From: Hoeflea_A sp039025395
GTDB taxonomy: Bacteria; Pseudomonadota; Alphaproteobacteria; Rhizobiales; Rhizobiaceae
DNA length: 64,000 nt
NCBI GenBank assembly: GCA_039025395.1
Contig: JBCCOK010000006.1
Span: 54,744 to 118,743 of the forward strand
Direction: 5' to 3'
A program made the position numbers and the translations under genes. How positions within the stretch are numbered: position 1 is the stretch's first letter; each line of letters begins with the position of its first letter. Below the pieces are notes generated by a model. The model worked only from the letters and a program-made list of their open reading frames with translations. It was not told where the DNA came from and ran no database searches. This document shows, in pieces, positions 34,169-43,150 of the stretch.

Positions 34169-35250
34169 GTCGGCAGGTCTTTCGACGGTGTCCAGTCTGT
34201 GCAGACAGGTAATGTCCTGTCCAGCGGAAGTGAAACGCGACTCCCCGACCGCGCCGCATGGTATATGGCCGCAACAAGTTCGATCGAACGGACCCCGTCT
34301 TCGGGCGGCACCATATCTGCACTTTTGCCATCGAGACGACGGGCGATTTCGAGAAACTGTCCGGCATAGCCGCTTGGCCGATGGGCCATTTCCGTTTCGA
34401 TTTCGGATAGCGCGTCATCGATGGTTTGCTGCTCGTCCGGATCGCGCGCCTTGAAGCGCCAGACATCGGCACCCGGTGCGTAAGGGTTGTGCCCGCTTTC
34501 CGCGGTCAGTCCGCCGAAAACGAGTCTGAGTCTGGACATATTCCCCGCACTGCCCAGCGTCACCGACGAGGTTACGAGTCCGCCGCTCGATGTACGCATC
34601 GATATGGCAGCACAATCCTCAACTTCGATGGGATTGACGCGCGTATCGACCAGCGCAGAGACCGCGCTGACGTGACCGAAAAACCGGGTCACCAGATCAT
34701 GGATATGAATGGCATGCCCAAGCACCGCACCGCCCCGTTCGCTCTCCCATTGTCCACGCCATGGCACCGCATAATAATCAGCTCCGCGGTCCCAATGGGT
34801 TTCCAGCGTTGCAATAAGCGGCGTACCGGCAAGTCCACGCTCCTGCAAACCCGCCAGAAGATAGATACCGCGGCCGTAGCGGTACTGAAAAATCGGCGCA
34901 AGCAGGCACTGGGACGCCCGTGCCGCTTCCACCATTTGATCGGCTTCTGAAACGCTTCCTGCGAGCGGCTTCTCGCAAATAACGTGCTTGCCCGATAAGA
35001 AAGCTTTCAACGCGACCGGTCCATGCAGGTGCGGCGGCAGGCATATGTCAATAATCTCGATGTTGGAGTCATCGATAACCGCATCGATATGGGCCGTTGC
35101 CTCACACCCGGGGGCAAGGCTCGCAAGCTTCTCCGCCTTGACGGCGTCACTGTCGCACACCGCAGCCACCTTGAACCTATCGGTCAGTGTCAGATACGCC
35201 TTCATGTGCTCGCCGCCGATCCCGGCGCCCAGAATTGCGACTGAACGCAT
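34165..35250 (-). CDS. Gfo/Idh/MocA-family dehydrogenase (first of three)
   Basis: 361 residues from ATG 35250, which overlaps the stop of the upstream Gfo/Idh/MocA gene (ATGA). Rossmann start MRSVAILGAGIGGEHMKAYL, family motif HVICEKPLAGSVSEADQMVE with the catalytic Lys of EKP, PIFQYRYGRGIYLL, and GGAVLGHAIHIHDLVTRFF with the conserved His region. Such enzymes oxidise or reduce sugars at ring carbons using NAD(P). In this operon it probably oxidises or epimerises an uronate-containing substrate before UxaC/UxuB; exact chemistry not determinable. It shares little motif-level identity with its two neighbours, so it is not a recent duplicate. Confidence 0.85.
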   Translation of the reverse strand: MRSVAILGAGIGGEHMKAYLTLTDRFKVAAVCDSDAVKAEKLASLAPGCEATAHIDAVIDDSNIEIIDICLPPHLHGPVALKAFLSGKHVICEKPLAGSVSEADQMVEAARASQCLLAPIFQYRYGRGIYLLAGLQERGLAGTPLIATLETHWDRGADYYAVPWRGQWESERGGAVLGHAIHIHDLVTRFFGHVSAVSALVDTRVNPIEVEDCAAISMRTSSGGLVTSSVTLGSAGNMSRLRLVFGGLTAESGHNPYAPGADVWRFKARDPDEQQTIDDALSEIETEMAHRPSGYAGQFLEIARRLDGKSADMVPPEDGVRSIELVAAIYHAARSGSRVSLPLDRTLPVCTDWTPSKDLPT

Positions 35251-36278
35251 CAGGCCGGCGCCTTCAGATTGCCGAGACGCGAGGCCTGTTCCTGTGCCCT
35301 GAGCGCCAGCTCCATGACCTTGAAACAATGATCTTGCGACATCGCGCTTTCCGTCCTGTGACTGACGTCCTTTGCAAGATCGCTGAAATAGGTGAGTTCG
35401 ACTGCCGATGCGTCGACATAATCACACTGTGATCCGTTGACGAGAAACAGATGATCGCTGCCGGGCCGTCCGGCAATATCGACATATTTGCGCAGCTCCA
35501 TGTAACCCTCGGTCCCGAGAATTGTCAGCCGTCCGTCACCCCATGTCGGCAAGCCGTCCGGCGTATACCAGTCGACCCGGATGTAACCCTGACCCTCGCT
35601 GCTGCGCAGCACGATTTCCCCGAAATCCTCGAGACCAGGATCGCCGGGATTGGCAAAATTGCCGACGCTCGACGAAACGATTTCCGCGTCCGATGACCCG
35701 GTGAAAAACAGAAACTGATCAATCTGGTGGGAAGCAATGTCGCACAAAATGCCACCATACCGGTCGCGCTCGAAGAACCAGTCCGGCCGCATGGCTCGGT
35801 TGAGCCGGTGCGGACCGAGCCCGATCGTCTGCACGACCTTGCCGATTGCACCCTGCTCAACCAGTTGTGCCGCTTTGGCGACAACCGGCACCTCAAATCG
35901 CTCGGAATAATCGACCGACCATATGCGGCCGGTCTCAGCAACAGTGCGCTTGATGTCCTCAAGCTGATCCATGGTCGTACAGCCCGGCTTGTCCGTCATG
36001 ACGTCCTTTCCGGCGCGCATCGCCTCGATCGCGCGCGCCGCGCGGCGCGCCGGGATATCGGCGATCAGCACAAGATCAATCTCGGGATCGTCCAGGAGCG
36101 TTCGCCTGTCTGAAACGCGATCGATATCGGGGAAGCGTTTGACAAAACCCGCCACCGGCTGCGGTTCGCCGTCCGTCCACCAGGCCTTGCAGGTACACCC
36201 GACCGATAACATGCCTTCCAGCTGGCCGTAGATATGGCGATGGTCAACGCCGATAACTGCAACGTTCAAATCGGACAT
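35250..36278 (-). CDS. Gfo/Idh/MocA-family dehydrogenase (second of three)
   Basis: 342 residues starting MSDLNVAVIGVDHRHIYGQL. The usual GxGxxG is changed to VIGVDHRH, a variation seen in some subfamilies. The EKP-like motif is DVMTDKPGCTTMDQLEDIKR, so Glu is replaced by Asp but the Lys is kept. Also WSVDYSERFEVPVVAKAAQL and GILCDIASHQIDQFLFFTG containing the conserved His. The C-terminal beta-sheet domain follows. GGAAAAG precedes the ATG. It is followed directly by, and overlaps, the next dehydrogenase gene. Substrate presumably a sugar acid or its lactone, from context only. Confidence 0.85.
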   Translation of the reverse strand: MSDLNVAVIGVDHRHIYGQLEGMLSVGCTCKAWWTDGEPQPVAGFVKRFPDIDRVSDRRTLLDDPEIDLVLIADIPARRAARAIEAMRAGKDVMTDKPGCTTMDQLEDIKRTVAETGRIWSVDYSERFEVPVVAKAAQLVEQGAIGKVVQTIGLGPHRLNRAMRPDWFFERDRYGGILCDIASHQIDQFLFFTGSSDAEIVSSSVGNFANPGDPGLEDFGEIVLRSSEGQGYIRVDWYTPDGLPTWGDGRLTILGTEGYMELRKYVDIAGRPGSDHLFLVNGSQCDYVDASAVELTYFSDLAKDVSHRTESAMSQDHCFKVMELALRAQEQASRLGNLKAPA

Positions 36279-36298
36279 GCTTTTCCTTCAGACTTGCC

Positions 36299-37330
36299 TC
36301 AGTTGTTGATTTCGACTGCCATGCGGCTGTGCGAAGATTCGATAAGCGCGTCGATCAGGCGGTGGACATGCAGCGTTTCGCTGCCCGAGGCGACAGGCTC
36401 GCGCCCCGACCTGACAGCCTCAACGAAAGCAGCAATCAAATCGCGATGCCAATCGTGCGGAAAGGCCATCGGATCGGCACCGCCTCCTGTCCCGGCGCTT
36501 TCGCCGACCGTTTCTTTCCGCCCGTTGCGCCATGCAATCGACAGAGTACCAGATTGCAGATGCACGGTGGCGCGCTCGCAGTCCAATGTGATGGACTCCG
36601 CCTCACCAGGAAAAGCGGCGGTCGTTGCCGTCAAAGCGCCGAACGCGCCGCTTCGAAAACGCAGTCCGCCGGCAACAAAATCCTCCGCTTCCATATCGTG
36701 GAATGGTGTCGTTCCGGCGACCGCCTGAACCGCCGATACGGGTCCCGCAATGCTCAACATCTGGTCGAGCGTGTGAATTGCCTGGCTAATCAAAACGCCG
36801 CCTCCGTCGCGCTCATAGGTGCCGCGACCCGGCTCATCGTAATAGGCCTGCTCGCGCCACCATGGAACGTTGACCCGAACCAGCCCGATTGCCCCGAGTT
36901 CATCGCTTTCGATCATTGTCTTCAATGCGATCGATGCTGCGCGAAACCGGTGTTGAAACACGGTGCCCAGTTTGACGCCGTTCTCTTCACAAATGGCGAC
37001 AATCTCCTCTGCCGCCGCCGTTGTCCGCTCGAGCGGCTTTTCAGACAGGATGTGTTTTCCTGCTTCGGCAAATCGGCGTATCAGCGCCAGTCTCTCGTTC
37101 GGCGGCGTGATGATGATCGCCGCATGCGTTTGTGCATCGTCCGCAAGGGCGTCGATGGAATCGGCGGCCGGAAAACCGAAGCGTTCCGCAAAGATCAGTC
37201 TCTTGTCGGCATTGCGTGAAAAGACGCCGCGAACGTCGATTGAACCGCTGAGCTCTCTCAGCGCTTCGGCGTGCGGAGACGCAGCCATGCCGGTACCGAT
37301 AAGGCAGATACCGAACGTGTCTTTGCTCAT
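36299..37330 (-). CDS. Gfo/Idh/MocA-family dehydrogenase (third of three)
   Basis: 343 residues. Rossmann motif GICLIGTGMAASPHAEALRE, GKHILSEKPLERTTAAAEEI with catalytic Lys, VFQHRFRAASIALKTMIESD, and GGGVLISQAIHTLDQMLSIA with the conserved His. C-terminal domain ending HVHRLIDALIESSHSRMAVE. The ATG overlaps the stop of the sugar ABC ATPase gene (ATGA), and the next gene begins 20 bases after its stop. Standard NAD(P)-dependent sugar dehydrogenase layout. Probable role in processing the imported uronate glycoside. Confidence 0.87.
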   Translation of the reverse strand: MSKDTFGICLIGTGMAASPHAEALRELSGSIDVRGVFSRNADKRLIFAERFGFPAADSIDALADDAQTHAAIIITPPNERLALIRRFAEAGKHILSEKPLERTTAAAEEIVAICEENGVKLGTVFQHRFRAASIALKTMIESDELGAIGLVRVNVPWWREQAYYDEPGRGTYERDGGGVLISQAIHTLDQMLSIAGPVSAVQAVAGTTPFHDMEAEDFVAGGLRFRSGAFGALTATTAAFPGEAESITLDCERATVHLQSGTLSIAWRNGRKETVGESAGTGGGADPMAFPHDWHRDLIAAFVEAVRSGREPVASGSETLHVHRLIDALIESSHSRMAVEINN

Positions 37331-38415
37331 CCTCGGACCCCGTTGGCAACAACCTTCCCGGTTGCGTCGAACAGATGCATGGACGCGCGGTCAAAGCGCA
37401 GATTGATCTGCTGGCCCCGCTGAACCGGCAATTGCCCAAGCTGGTGAACGGTCAGTTGCGGCATACCCTCCGGCGTACAATACAGATAGGTCTCGCCGCC
37501 AAGCTGTTCCGAGATATCAACCGTGGCGACAATATCGCCCTCGCCTTCACCGACAATTTCGATGTGCTCGGGCCGCGCACCAAATGTAACCTTCTCCGCC
37601 TCAGCCAGCCCATCCACATGCGGCAGCGCAATACGTTGCGGACCGGCAACAAGCTCAACGCCACCATTTGCGCGTTGTGACGTCGCGTCGAGGAGATTCA
37701 TGCGCGGCGAACCAATGAAGCCTGCAACGAAAGTGTTCTGAGGTCGGTTGTATAGATCGAGCGGCGCGCCGACCTGCTCGATCCGGCCGTAGTTCAGCAC
37801 CACAATCGTGTTGGCCAGTGTCATCGCTTCGACCTGGTCATGCGTTACGTAGATCATTGTGCCGCCCAGTTTGGTATGGAGGGCAGCCAGTTCCTTGCGC
37901 ATTGCCACGCGCAATTCCGCGTCCAGGTTTGACAGCGGCTCATCAAACAGAAAGGCCTTCGGATCGCGGACAATGGCGCGGCCGATTGCGACGCGCTGCC
38001 GCTGCCCGCCCGAAAGCGCCTTCGGTCGACGCTTGAGATAGGGCGTAATCTGCAGCATGGCGGCTGCGTCGTTGACGCGGCGGTCAATCTCGTCCTTAGG
38101 CATTTTCGAGTTTTCCAGGCCAAACGCCATGTTCTTGTAGACCGACATGTGCGGATAGAGCGCGTAAGACTGGAAGACCATCGCCAAGCCGCGTTCCGAG
38201 GCTGGTTCGGAATTGACCACATCGCCATCGATCAGAACATCGCCGGATGTCACCCCTTCCAGTCCCGCGATGATCCGCAGCAAGGTGGACTTTCCGCACC
38301 CGGACGGACCGACGAACACAACGAATTTGCCGCTTTCGATGTTGAGATCGATCCCGTGAATGACCTCAACATCGCCGTAGGCCTTGCGAACGTCCTTGAG
38401 AACAATTTCCGTCAC
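37327..38415 (-). CDS. Carbohydrate ABC importer ATPase (MalK/UgpC type)
   Basis: 362 residues from GTG 38415, which has GGGAGAGG 6 bases upstream; the frame open to 38502 is upstream noise. Walker A GPSGCGKSTLLRIIAGLE, Q-loop VFQSYALYPHMSVYKNMAFG, signature LSGGQRQRVAIGRAIV, Walker B FLFDEPLSNLD, H-loop YVTHDQVEAMT. The C-terminal TOBE/regulatory part is present (FGARPEHIEIVGEGEGD). It powers the importer formed by the two permeases and binding protein of this operon. Between the hydroxyacid dehydrogenase (17-base gap) and the third Gfo/Idh/MocA gene (overlap). Confidence 0.93.
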   Translation of the reverse strand: MTEIVLKDVRKAYGDVEVIHGIDLNIESGKFVVFVGPSGCGKSTLLRIIAGLEGVTSGDVLIDGDVVNSEPASERGLAMVFQSYALYPHMSVYKNMAFGLENSKMPKDEIDRRVNDAAAMLQITPYLKRRPKALSGGQRQRVAIGRAIVRDPKAFLFDEPLSNLDAELRVAMRKELAALHTKLGGTMIYVTHDQVEAMTLANTIVVLNYGRIEQVGAPLDLYNRPQNTFVAGFIGSPRMNLLDATSQRANGGVELVAGPQRIALPHVDGLAEAEKVTFGARPEHIEIVGEGEGDIVATVDISEQLGGETYLYCTPEGMPQLTVHQLGQLPVQRGQQINLRFDRASMHLFDATGKVVANGVRG

Positions 38416-38432
38416 TCTGAACCTCTCCCGGT

Positions 38433-39449
38433 CTAGCGGCTTCGTGCCATTGCCGCCTGGCGCGGATCGGCACGCTGCAGGTGCATGGGCGGCCGACCAC
38501 AAAGAATCTGTTTTATGTCGTCAACCATCATTTCACGAATACGCCGGTAGGAGTCTTCGACACCGCCTGCCAGATGCGCCGAAAATAGAACATGATCGGC
38601 CGTGCGCACACGATCCCCCGGCGCCACCGGCTCTTCGGGAAACACATCAATCGCCGCACGAAACCGCCCCGATGACGCAAGATCGACAAATGCATCGAAA
38701 TCGACCACCTCGGCGCGTGAGGCCAGGATCACACTGGCATCTCTTTGAACGCGCTCAAGCCGCTCGCGGTCGAGAAACCCCTCATTCTCGCTGGTGACGC
38801 CTGCAAGAACGAACACGAAACGGGACATTCCAAGCAATTCGTCCAGCGCTGCTGGCTCAACATCTTGCGCCTTCAGGTAACGATCCGAAAGCCACGGATC
38901 ATGCACCATTATGCGGCGCGTGAACGGCCGCAGGAGAGGCGCCAGAGCGCTGCCGAGATTGCCGTAGCCGATCAGGCCGATCGGCGCATTATAGAGGCCG
39001 TAGGCACCAGAATTGCCGGCGATACCGTAGTGTTCCTTACCGCTGCGGAAAAGGCGGTCTGCAGCCGGCAAGCCACGGCCCAGCGCGATCGCCTGCCCCA
39101 AACAATACTCCGCCACGGCTGGGGCCATGGCAGGTGCGGCCGAGAGCACATGAACGCCTCGCCGCTGCGCTTCCGCGTAATCGATGTTAGGCTCCCAATT
39201 GCCCTTTACATTAATGATCGCCTTGAGATTGCCTGCGCGCTTCAAACGTTCGCACGGCATTGCCGTTTGGCCGATAATAATCACCACCTCGTCGAGCAAC
39301 GGCTCAACGAGACTGTCGGGCGCACGCGAGCCGAAATGGCTTACCAGCCGTCCTTGCCTTTCGAGCGCTTCCGCAACGTCATCGGTAAACACCATGGCTT
39401 CGGTCCGCGGATGCGGATCCAACAGGATCAGCGGTCGGACCGAACTCAT
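38433..39449 (-). CDS. D-2-hydroxyacid dehydrogenase family protein
   Basis: 338 residues from ATG 39449, which overlaps the stop of the upstream permease gene; the longer frame to 39737 lies inside that permease. NAD-binding GPxGYGNLGSALAPLLRP-like segment (APIGLIGYGNLGSALAPLLR), VHVLSAAPAMAPAVAEYCLG, FVLAGVTSENEGFLDRERLE, and IDVFPEEPVAPGDRVRTADH with HLAGG at the C-terminal His position. The usual catalytic Arg segment reads ILASRAEVVDFDAF, where most relatives have a N-x-x-R-G pattern; the Arg is kept. Likely reduces or oxidises a 2-keto/hydroxy sugar acid generated by the operon. Confidence 0.85.
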   Translation of the reverse strand: MSSVRPLILLDPHPRTEAMVFTDDVAEALERQGRLVSHFGSRAPDSLVEPLLDEVVIIIGQTAMPCERLKRAGNLKAIINVKGNWEPNIDYAEAQRRGVHVLSAAPAMAPAVAEYCLGQAIALGRGLPAADRLFRSGKEHYGIAGNSGAYGLYNAPIGLIGYGNLGSALAPLLRPFTRRIMVHDPWLSDRYLKAQDVEPAALDELLGMSRFVFVLAGVTSENEGFLDRERLERVQRDASVILASRAEVVDFDAFVDLASSGRFRAAIDVFPEEPVAPGDRVRTADHVLFSAHLAGGVEDSYRRIREMMVDDIKQILCGRPPMHLQRADPRQAAMARSR

Positions 39450-40522
39450 TTCATCCCCGTCGACGCGATCCCGGTGGTGATAAAGCGCTGCAGGAAGGCG
39501 AATACGAGCGCCACCGGGATAAGGGTTACCACGGTCATCGCCAATACATAGTGCCACTGCACATCGAGTTCGCCCTGGAAAGCGTTCAGGCCGATCTGAA
39601 GGGTATAGACCTCGCTTCGGTTGAGCACCACAAGCGGCCAAAGGAAGTCGTTCCAGCGCCACATTACAGAAAAAATCGCGAGGACAGCAATGGCCGGCAA
39701 TGACAGGGGCAGTACGATGCGCCAATAGATGGCCCATTCACTGGCCTTGTCCATGCGTGCGGCCTCGATCAGATCGCGCGGCAAGGTCAGCATGTATTGC
39801 CGCAGCAGAAAAACGCCCGTTGGCGTCGCCGCGCCTGGCAGGATCACCGCCCACAGCGTATTGACCATATTGAGTTGCGTGACCACCAAATAGGCGGGCA
39901 CGAGAATGATCGTGATGGGGATCATCAAGGTCCCGATCACAAACAGCATGACGGCGTTGCGCCCCCTGAACTCGTAAATGGCAAGGCCGAAAGCCGCCAT
40001 GGAGTTGATGAGAAGCGTGACCAGTGTCGCAACGACTGTGACGATCACCGAATTGTTCAGGTAGGTGACGAAATTGAAACGCTCCAGGGGATTGGTGTAG
40101 TTCTCCCAAGCAACCCGAAACTCGCGGATCGGCTCCCGCGCATCGATGGGAACACGCAACGAGGTGCCGGGATCGGCCGGATCGACCATCTGTGCGATAA
40201 TGCCGATACGGCGAACCTGCGCCAGTTCGCGCACGCTGCCGTCTTCCATCGTAACCCTGAAGAGCGGCAGGGCCTCCTCATAACCCTCAACTTCCACTTC
40301 AATCTGTCCCAGTGGCAGCAACGTCGGCGGGAATTCCTGAAGCCCGGCGGGTGTTTTGAAGGATGACAACGCCAGCCAGATGACCGGTCCGAACATCAGG
40401 CAAACGCCGAACGCCAGATAGGCATAGGTAAAGACATCGGTCCAATGCCAGGATTTGCCGCCACGACGTGCGGTGAGCATTTGCGACAGTCTGCCGGTCG
40501 AAACGGTTTGTGCGTCGGCCAT
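39446..40522 (-). CDS. Carbohydrate ABC importer permease (MalG type)
   Basis: 358 residues. ATG 40522 (MADAQTVSTGRL) is preferred: AAGGAGG lies 9 bases upstream, whereas the ATG at 40531 abuts it directly. Six membrane segments with the first at AYLAFGVCLMFGPVIWLALS. A periplasmic insertion of about 100 residues after the first segment (LPLGQIEVEVEGYEEALPLF and following) is a feature of some alphaproteobacterial importers. EAA loop DLIEAARMDKASEWAIYWRI, end VFAFLQRFITTGIASTGMK. Overlaps the downstream hydroxyacid dehydrogenase start (ATGA). Confidence 0.92.
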   Translation of the reverse strand: MADAQTVSTGRLSQMLTARRGGKSWHWTDVFTYAYLAFGVCLMFGPVIWLALSSFKTPAGLQEFPPTLLPLGQIEVEVEGYEEALPLFRVTMEDGSVRELAQVRRIGIIAQMVDPADPGTSLRVPIDAREPIREFRVAWENYTNPLERFNFVTYLNNSVIVTVVATLVTLLINSMAAFGLAIYEFRGRNAVMLFVIGTLMIPITIILVPAYLVVTQLNMVNTLWAVILPGAATPTGVFLLRQYMLTLPRDLIEAARMDKASEWAIYWRIVLPLSLPAIAVLAIFSVMWRWNDFLWPLVVLNRSEVYTLQIGLNAFQGELDVQWHYVLAMTVVTLIPVALVFAFLQRFITTGIASTGMK

Positions 40523-40523
40523 G

Positions 40524-41555
40524 TTACGCATCCTCCTTGCGGCGCGTCACCGCAAGCTGCACCAGCGTCAGAACAAACAACACGACGCCAAGCACCACGG
40601 AAGCGGCCGCCGCCAGGCCGAAATTCTGAACCTGGTTGGCAAAGCCGGTCGTATAGATGTACTGGACAATGAATTGCGTCGCCGTACCAGGGCCGCCACC
40701 GGTAAGCACGAATACCTCGTCAAAGATCTGGACCGCCTTGATCAGAGCCAGAACGATCACGACCAGCAGGTTGGGCCAAAGCAAGGGCAACGTGATACGC
40801 CAGAAGACACGTTCGCGCTTGGTCCCGTCCATTTCCGCGGCTTCATAGAGATCTGGCGGGATCGCCTGCAGCCCAGCAAGAAGGATAAGCGTGTAGAAGC
40901 CCATATGGGCCCATATCGACACGAAGATCGCCCAGAACATCGACCAGTTCGGATCGACAAAGAAAAGGATGCGCTCGAAGCCGAGCGACGTCAGTCCCGC
41001 ATTGAGTACCCCGTCGCGCAGCAGAATCCACTTCCAGATCAGCGCAACCACGACCGGCGACAACAAGACGGGAAAAAAGAAAGCGGCGCGGAAAAAACCG
41101 CGGCCGCGGATCTCACGGTTCAGGATCAACGCCGTAATCAGCGAAAACAGAACCATGAAGGTGACCTGGAAGAAGACAAAAATACAGGTGTTGTAGATGC
41201 CGCGCCAGAACCGGTCTTCCCGGCAGCTTTGCGGGTCGAGAAAGTTGTCGCAGTCGGCAAGGTATGAATATTGCTCGCCACCGACATAAACGCGGTCTTC
41301 CAGAAAAAGCTCATCGCCACCAGTCACTGAAAACGCGAAATTGATAATCAGCGGAACGATGACGAAAAGGCCGAAAAAAGCGAGGTTCGGGATCAGAAAA
41401 ATGTAGGGCATGCGCCCGATGCCGATCAGGCGCTGGATGGCTCTGAAAGGTGCGTCGAGGAGACCGAACAGGATCCGAACGGGCCATGCCGCTATGGCGT
41501 TCAGCCGCTCACCGAAGCGGATTTCGTCCGATTCTACTGGTGTGCGATGCGCCAT
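40524..41555 (-). CDS. Carbohydrate ABC importer permease (MalF type)
   Basis: 343 residues from ATG 41555; a TTG four codons upstream is also possible. Membrane segments begin with YIFLIPNLAFFGLFVIVPLI. A periplasmic loop bearing two Cys (LADCDNFLDPQSCRED) could form a disulfide. Then FFFPVLLSPVVVALIWKWIL, the EAA loop DLYEAAEMDGTKRERVFWRI and VLTGGGPGTATQFIVQYIYT, the typical MalF signature. The stop lies one base before the start of the MalG-type gene. Pairs with it to form the channel. Confidence 0.92.
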   Translation of the reverse strand: MAHRTPVESDEIRFGERLNAIAAWPVRILFGLLDAPFRAIQRLIGIGRMPYIFLIPNLAFFGLFVIVPLIINFAFSVTGGDELFLEDRVYVGGEQYSYLADCDNFLDPQSCREDRFWRGIYNTCIFVFFQVTFMVLFSLITALILNREIRGRGFFRAAFFFPVLLSPVVVALIWKWILLRDGVLNAGLTSLGFERILFFVDPNWSMFWAIFVSIWAHMGFYTLILLAGLQAIPPDLYEAAEMDGTKRERVFWRITLPLLWPNLLVVIVLALIKAVQIFDEVFVLTGGGPGTATQFIVQYIYTTGFANQVQNFGLAAAASVVLGVVLFVLTLVQLAVTRRKEDA

Positions 41556-41648
41556 GGATTCACTCAAACCGGGTTCTTATGTGAGCGATCCGGGCGCGAC
41601 CATACGGCTGCGCCCGGCTTATCGGCTTAACGCCCCGAGACGACCCGG

Positions 41649-42935
41649 TCAGCCGTCCCGCTGCTTTTCGGCGATCTGCTGCTCGATATCCTGACTCATG
41701 CGGTCATAGGCTTCTTCCAGAGTCAGCTCGCCGACAATTGCCTCGCCAAGCCGCGAAATCAAAGCGTTGAACATCACCCGGTTGTTAACATAGCCCTGCA
41801 GATCAAAAGCGGTGGGAGAAATGCTGGGCACCGCGGCGGCAAAGGTCTCCAGTGCGTGCTTTGCCCGCGGGTCATCGGTGTCGAACTCAACGCCGCTTGC
41901 CGCCAGTCCGAGATGGCCTGGAATGAACAACGTCTTTCCGTAGAACTCGTTCAGCACGTCCTCGCTGGAAAGATAGTCCATCAGCTTGCCGACTTCTTCG
42001 GGGTGCTCGGACGTATTGAGTGCGACGAGAGCTGCCCCGCCCGGCATGCCGGTGCAGGCCTCAGGGCCGCAAGGCGCAGGCACCGCCCACCAGTCAAAAG
42101 CATCGCCGATCTTGTCGGCAAATTGCGGAATCTGCCAAGAGCCGCTCATATACATCGCTACGTTGGCGTTGGCGAAATCCTCATTGGCGCCGAGATACTG
42201 GGATCCCGATACGGAACCCCACAATTCCTTCGGCATCGTGCCGTCCTGGTGCCATTCATGGAGCTTGGCGGCCATAGCCTTCAGCCCATCGTCGACAAGC
42301 GCGGGTTCGCCGTTTTCGTCAAACATTTTCGCACCCATGGAGATGGCCGGTCCCGCAACACGGTGCCCGGAACGGTCCCATGCCATGGGAATCGGAATAT
42401 CGAGCTTTTGCGCCACTTCACGCGATGCGGCGGCCCAGTCGTCCCATGTCGCGCCTTCGCCCGGCAGTGCGACACCGGCCTGTTCGAAAAGCGTTTTGTT
42501 AACGTAGGGGCCGGTGACCGTGAGCTGGGTCATGAAGCCGGAGATCGCCTTGTCGTCGCCCGGCTGACGCTTCCACTTCAGGAAGGGTCCGAAATTGCTT
42601 TCCCAATAGGATGGATCTGAAATGTATGGCGTCAGATCCAGATAGTGCTCTGACAGGCCGCCCAGATCGGTAACACGGGCCATGTCGGGGCCTTCACCGG
42701 CGGCCAACTGCACCGGAAGGCTTTCGAGAATAGCTTTGTAGGGGACCACGTCGAGAACCACTTTGACTTCGGGATTGGCCTCTTCGTAGCGGTCGAGGAT
42801 CCCACGCATCACCTCGCCCTCGTTGCCGTCATTGTACCAGGTTATTCGCAGCTCGGTCTCCGCCAGCGCGCTTCCGGCCATCAATCCGAGGGCAGCGGTA
42901 CCAAAAATCAGGGCTCTGCATAGTCGCATTTTCAT
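41649..42935 (-). CDS. Carbohydrate ABC importer, extracellular substrate-binding protein
   Basis: 428 residues with Sec signal peptide MKMRLCRALIFGTAALGLMA ending GSALA. GGAGGAG lies 6 bases before the ATG. Family 1 extracellular binding protein: LRITWYNDGNEGEVMRGILD, YEEANPEVKVVLDVVPYKAI, PDMARVTDLGGLSEHYLDLT, MYMSGSWQIPQFADKIGDAF, MPGGAALVALNTSEHPEEVG. It captures the sugar to be imported. The operon suggests a glucuronate-containing mono- or oligosaccharide. The 93-base gap to the first permease and 215-base gap to uxuA upstream leave room for a separate promoter ahead of it. Confidence 0.93.
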   Translation of the reverse strand: MKMRLCRALIFGTAALGLMAGSALAETELRITWYNDGNEGEVMRGILDRYEEANPEVKVVLDVVPYKAILESLPVQLAAGEGPDMARVTDLGGLSEHYLDLTPYISDPSYWESNFGPFLKWKRQPGDDKAISGFMTQLTVTGPYVNKTLFEQAGVALPGEGATWDDWAAASREVAQKLDIPIPMAWDRSGHRVAGPAISMGAKMFDENGEPALVDDGLKAMAAKLHEWHQDGTMPKELWGSVSGSQYLGANEDFANANVAMYMSGSWQIPQFADKIGDAFDWWAVPAPCGPEACTGMPGGAALVALNTSEHPEEVGKLMDYLSSEDVLNEFYGKTLFIPGHLGLAASGVEFDTDDPRAKHALETFAAAVPSISPTAFDLQGYVNNRVMFNALISRLGEAIVGELTLEEAYDRMSQDIEQQIAEKQRDG

Positions 42936-43150
42936 TTTGAACTCCTCCCATAATCCTGTTTTTTACTATTATACATAATTTCAGCCCGCAAGGCGGCGGT
43001 GCGCTTTCGGTCATCACTATGCAATGCTTTCAATGACCACGCGCGCTGCAGCGGAATGGATCGGAAACGCTCGAATCTTGCACGTCATGATCCGAACCCG
43101 TGAGGCGGCACGTGACACGCATTCAGCATCCTTGAACCAATCGAAAAACA

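Noticed and set aside
33470..34369. Plus-strand frame of 299 codons across uxaC
   Set aside because: Antisense to a clear UxaC; no family features.
36329..37219. Plus-strand frame of 296 codons opposite the third Gfo/Idh/MocA gene
   Set aside because: Shadow of a well-supported dehydrogenase; no ribosome-binding site and unnatural composition.
38745..39551. Plus-strand frame of 268 codons opposite the hydroxyacid dehydrogenase
   Set aside because: Shadow frame with no motifs.
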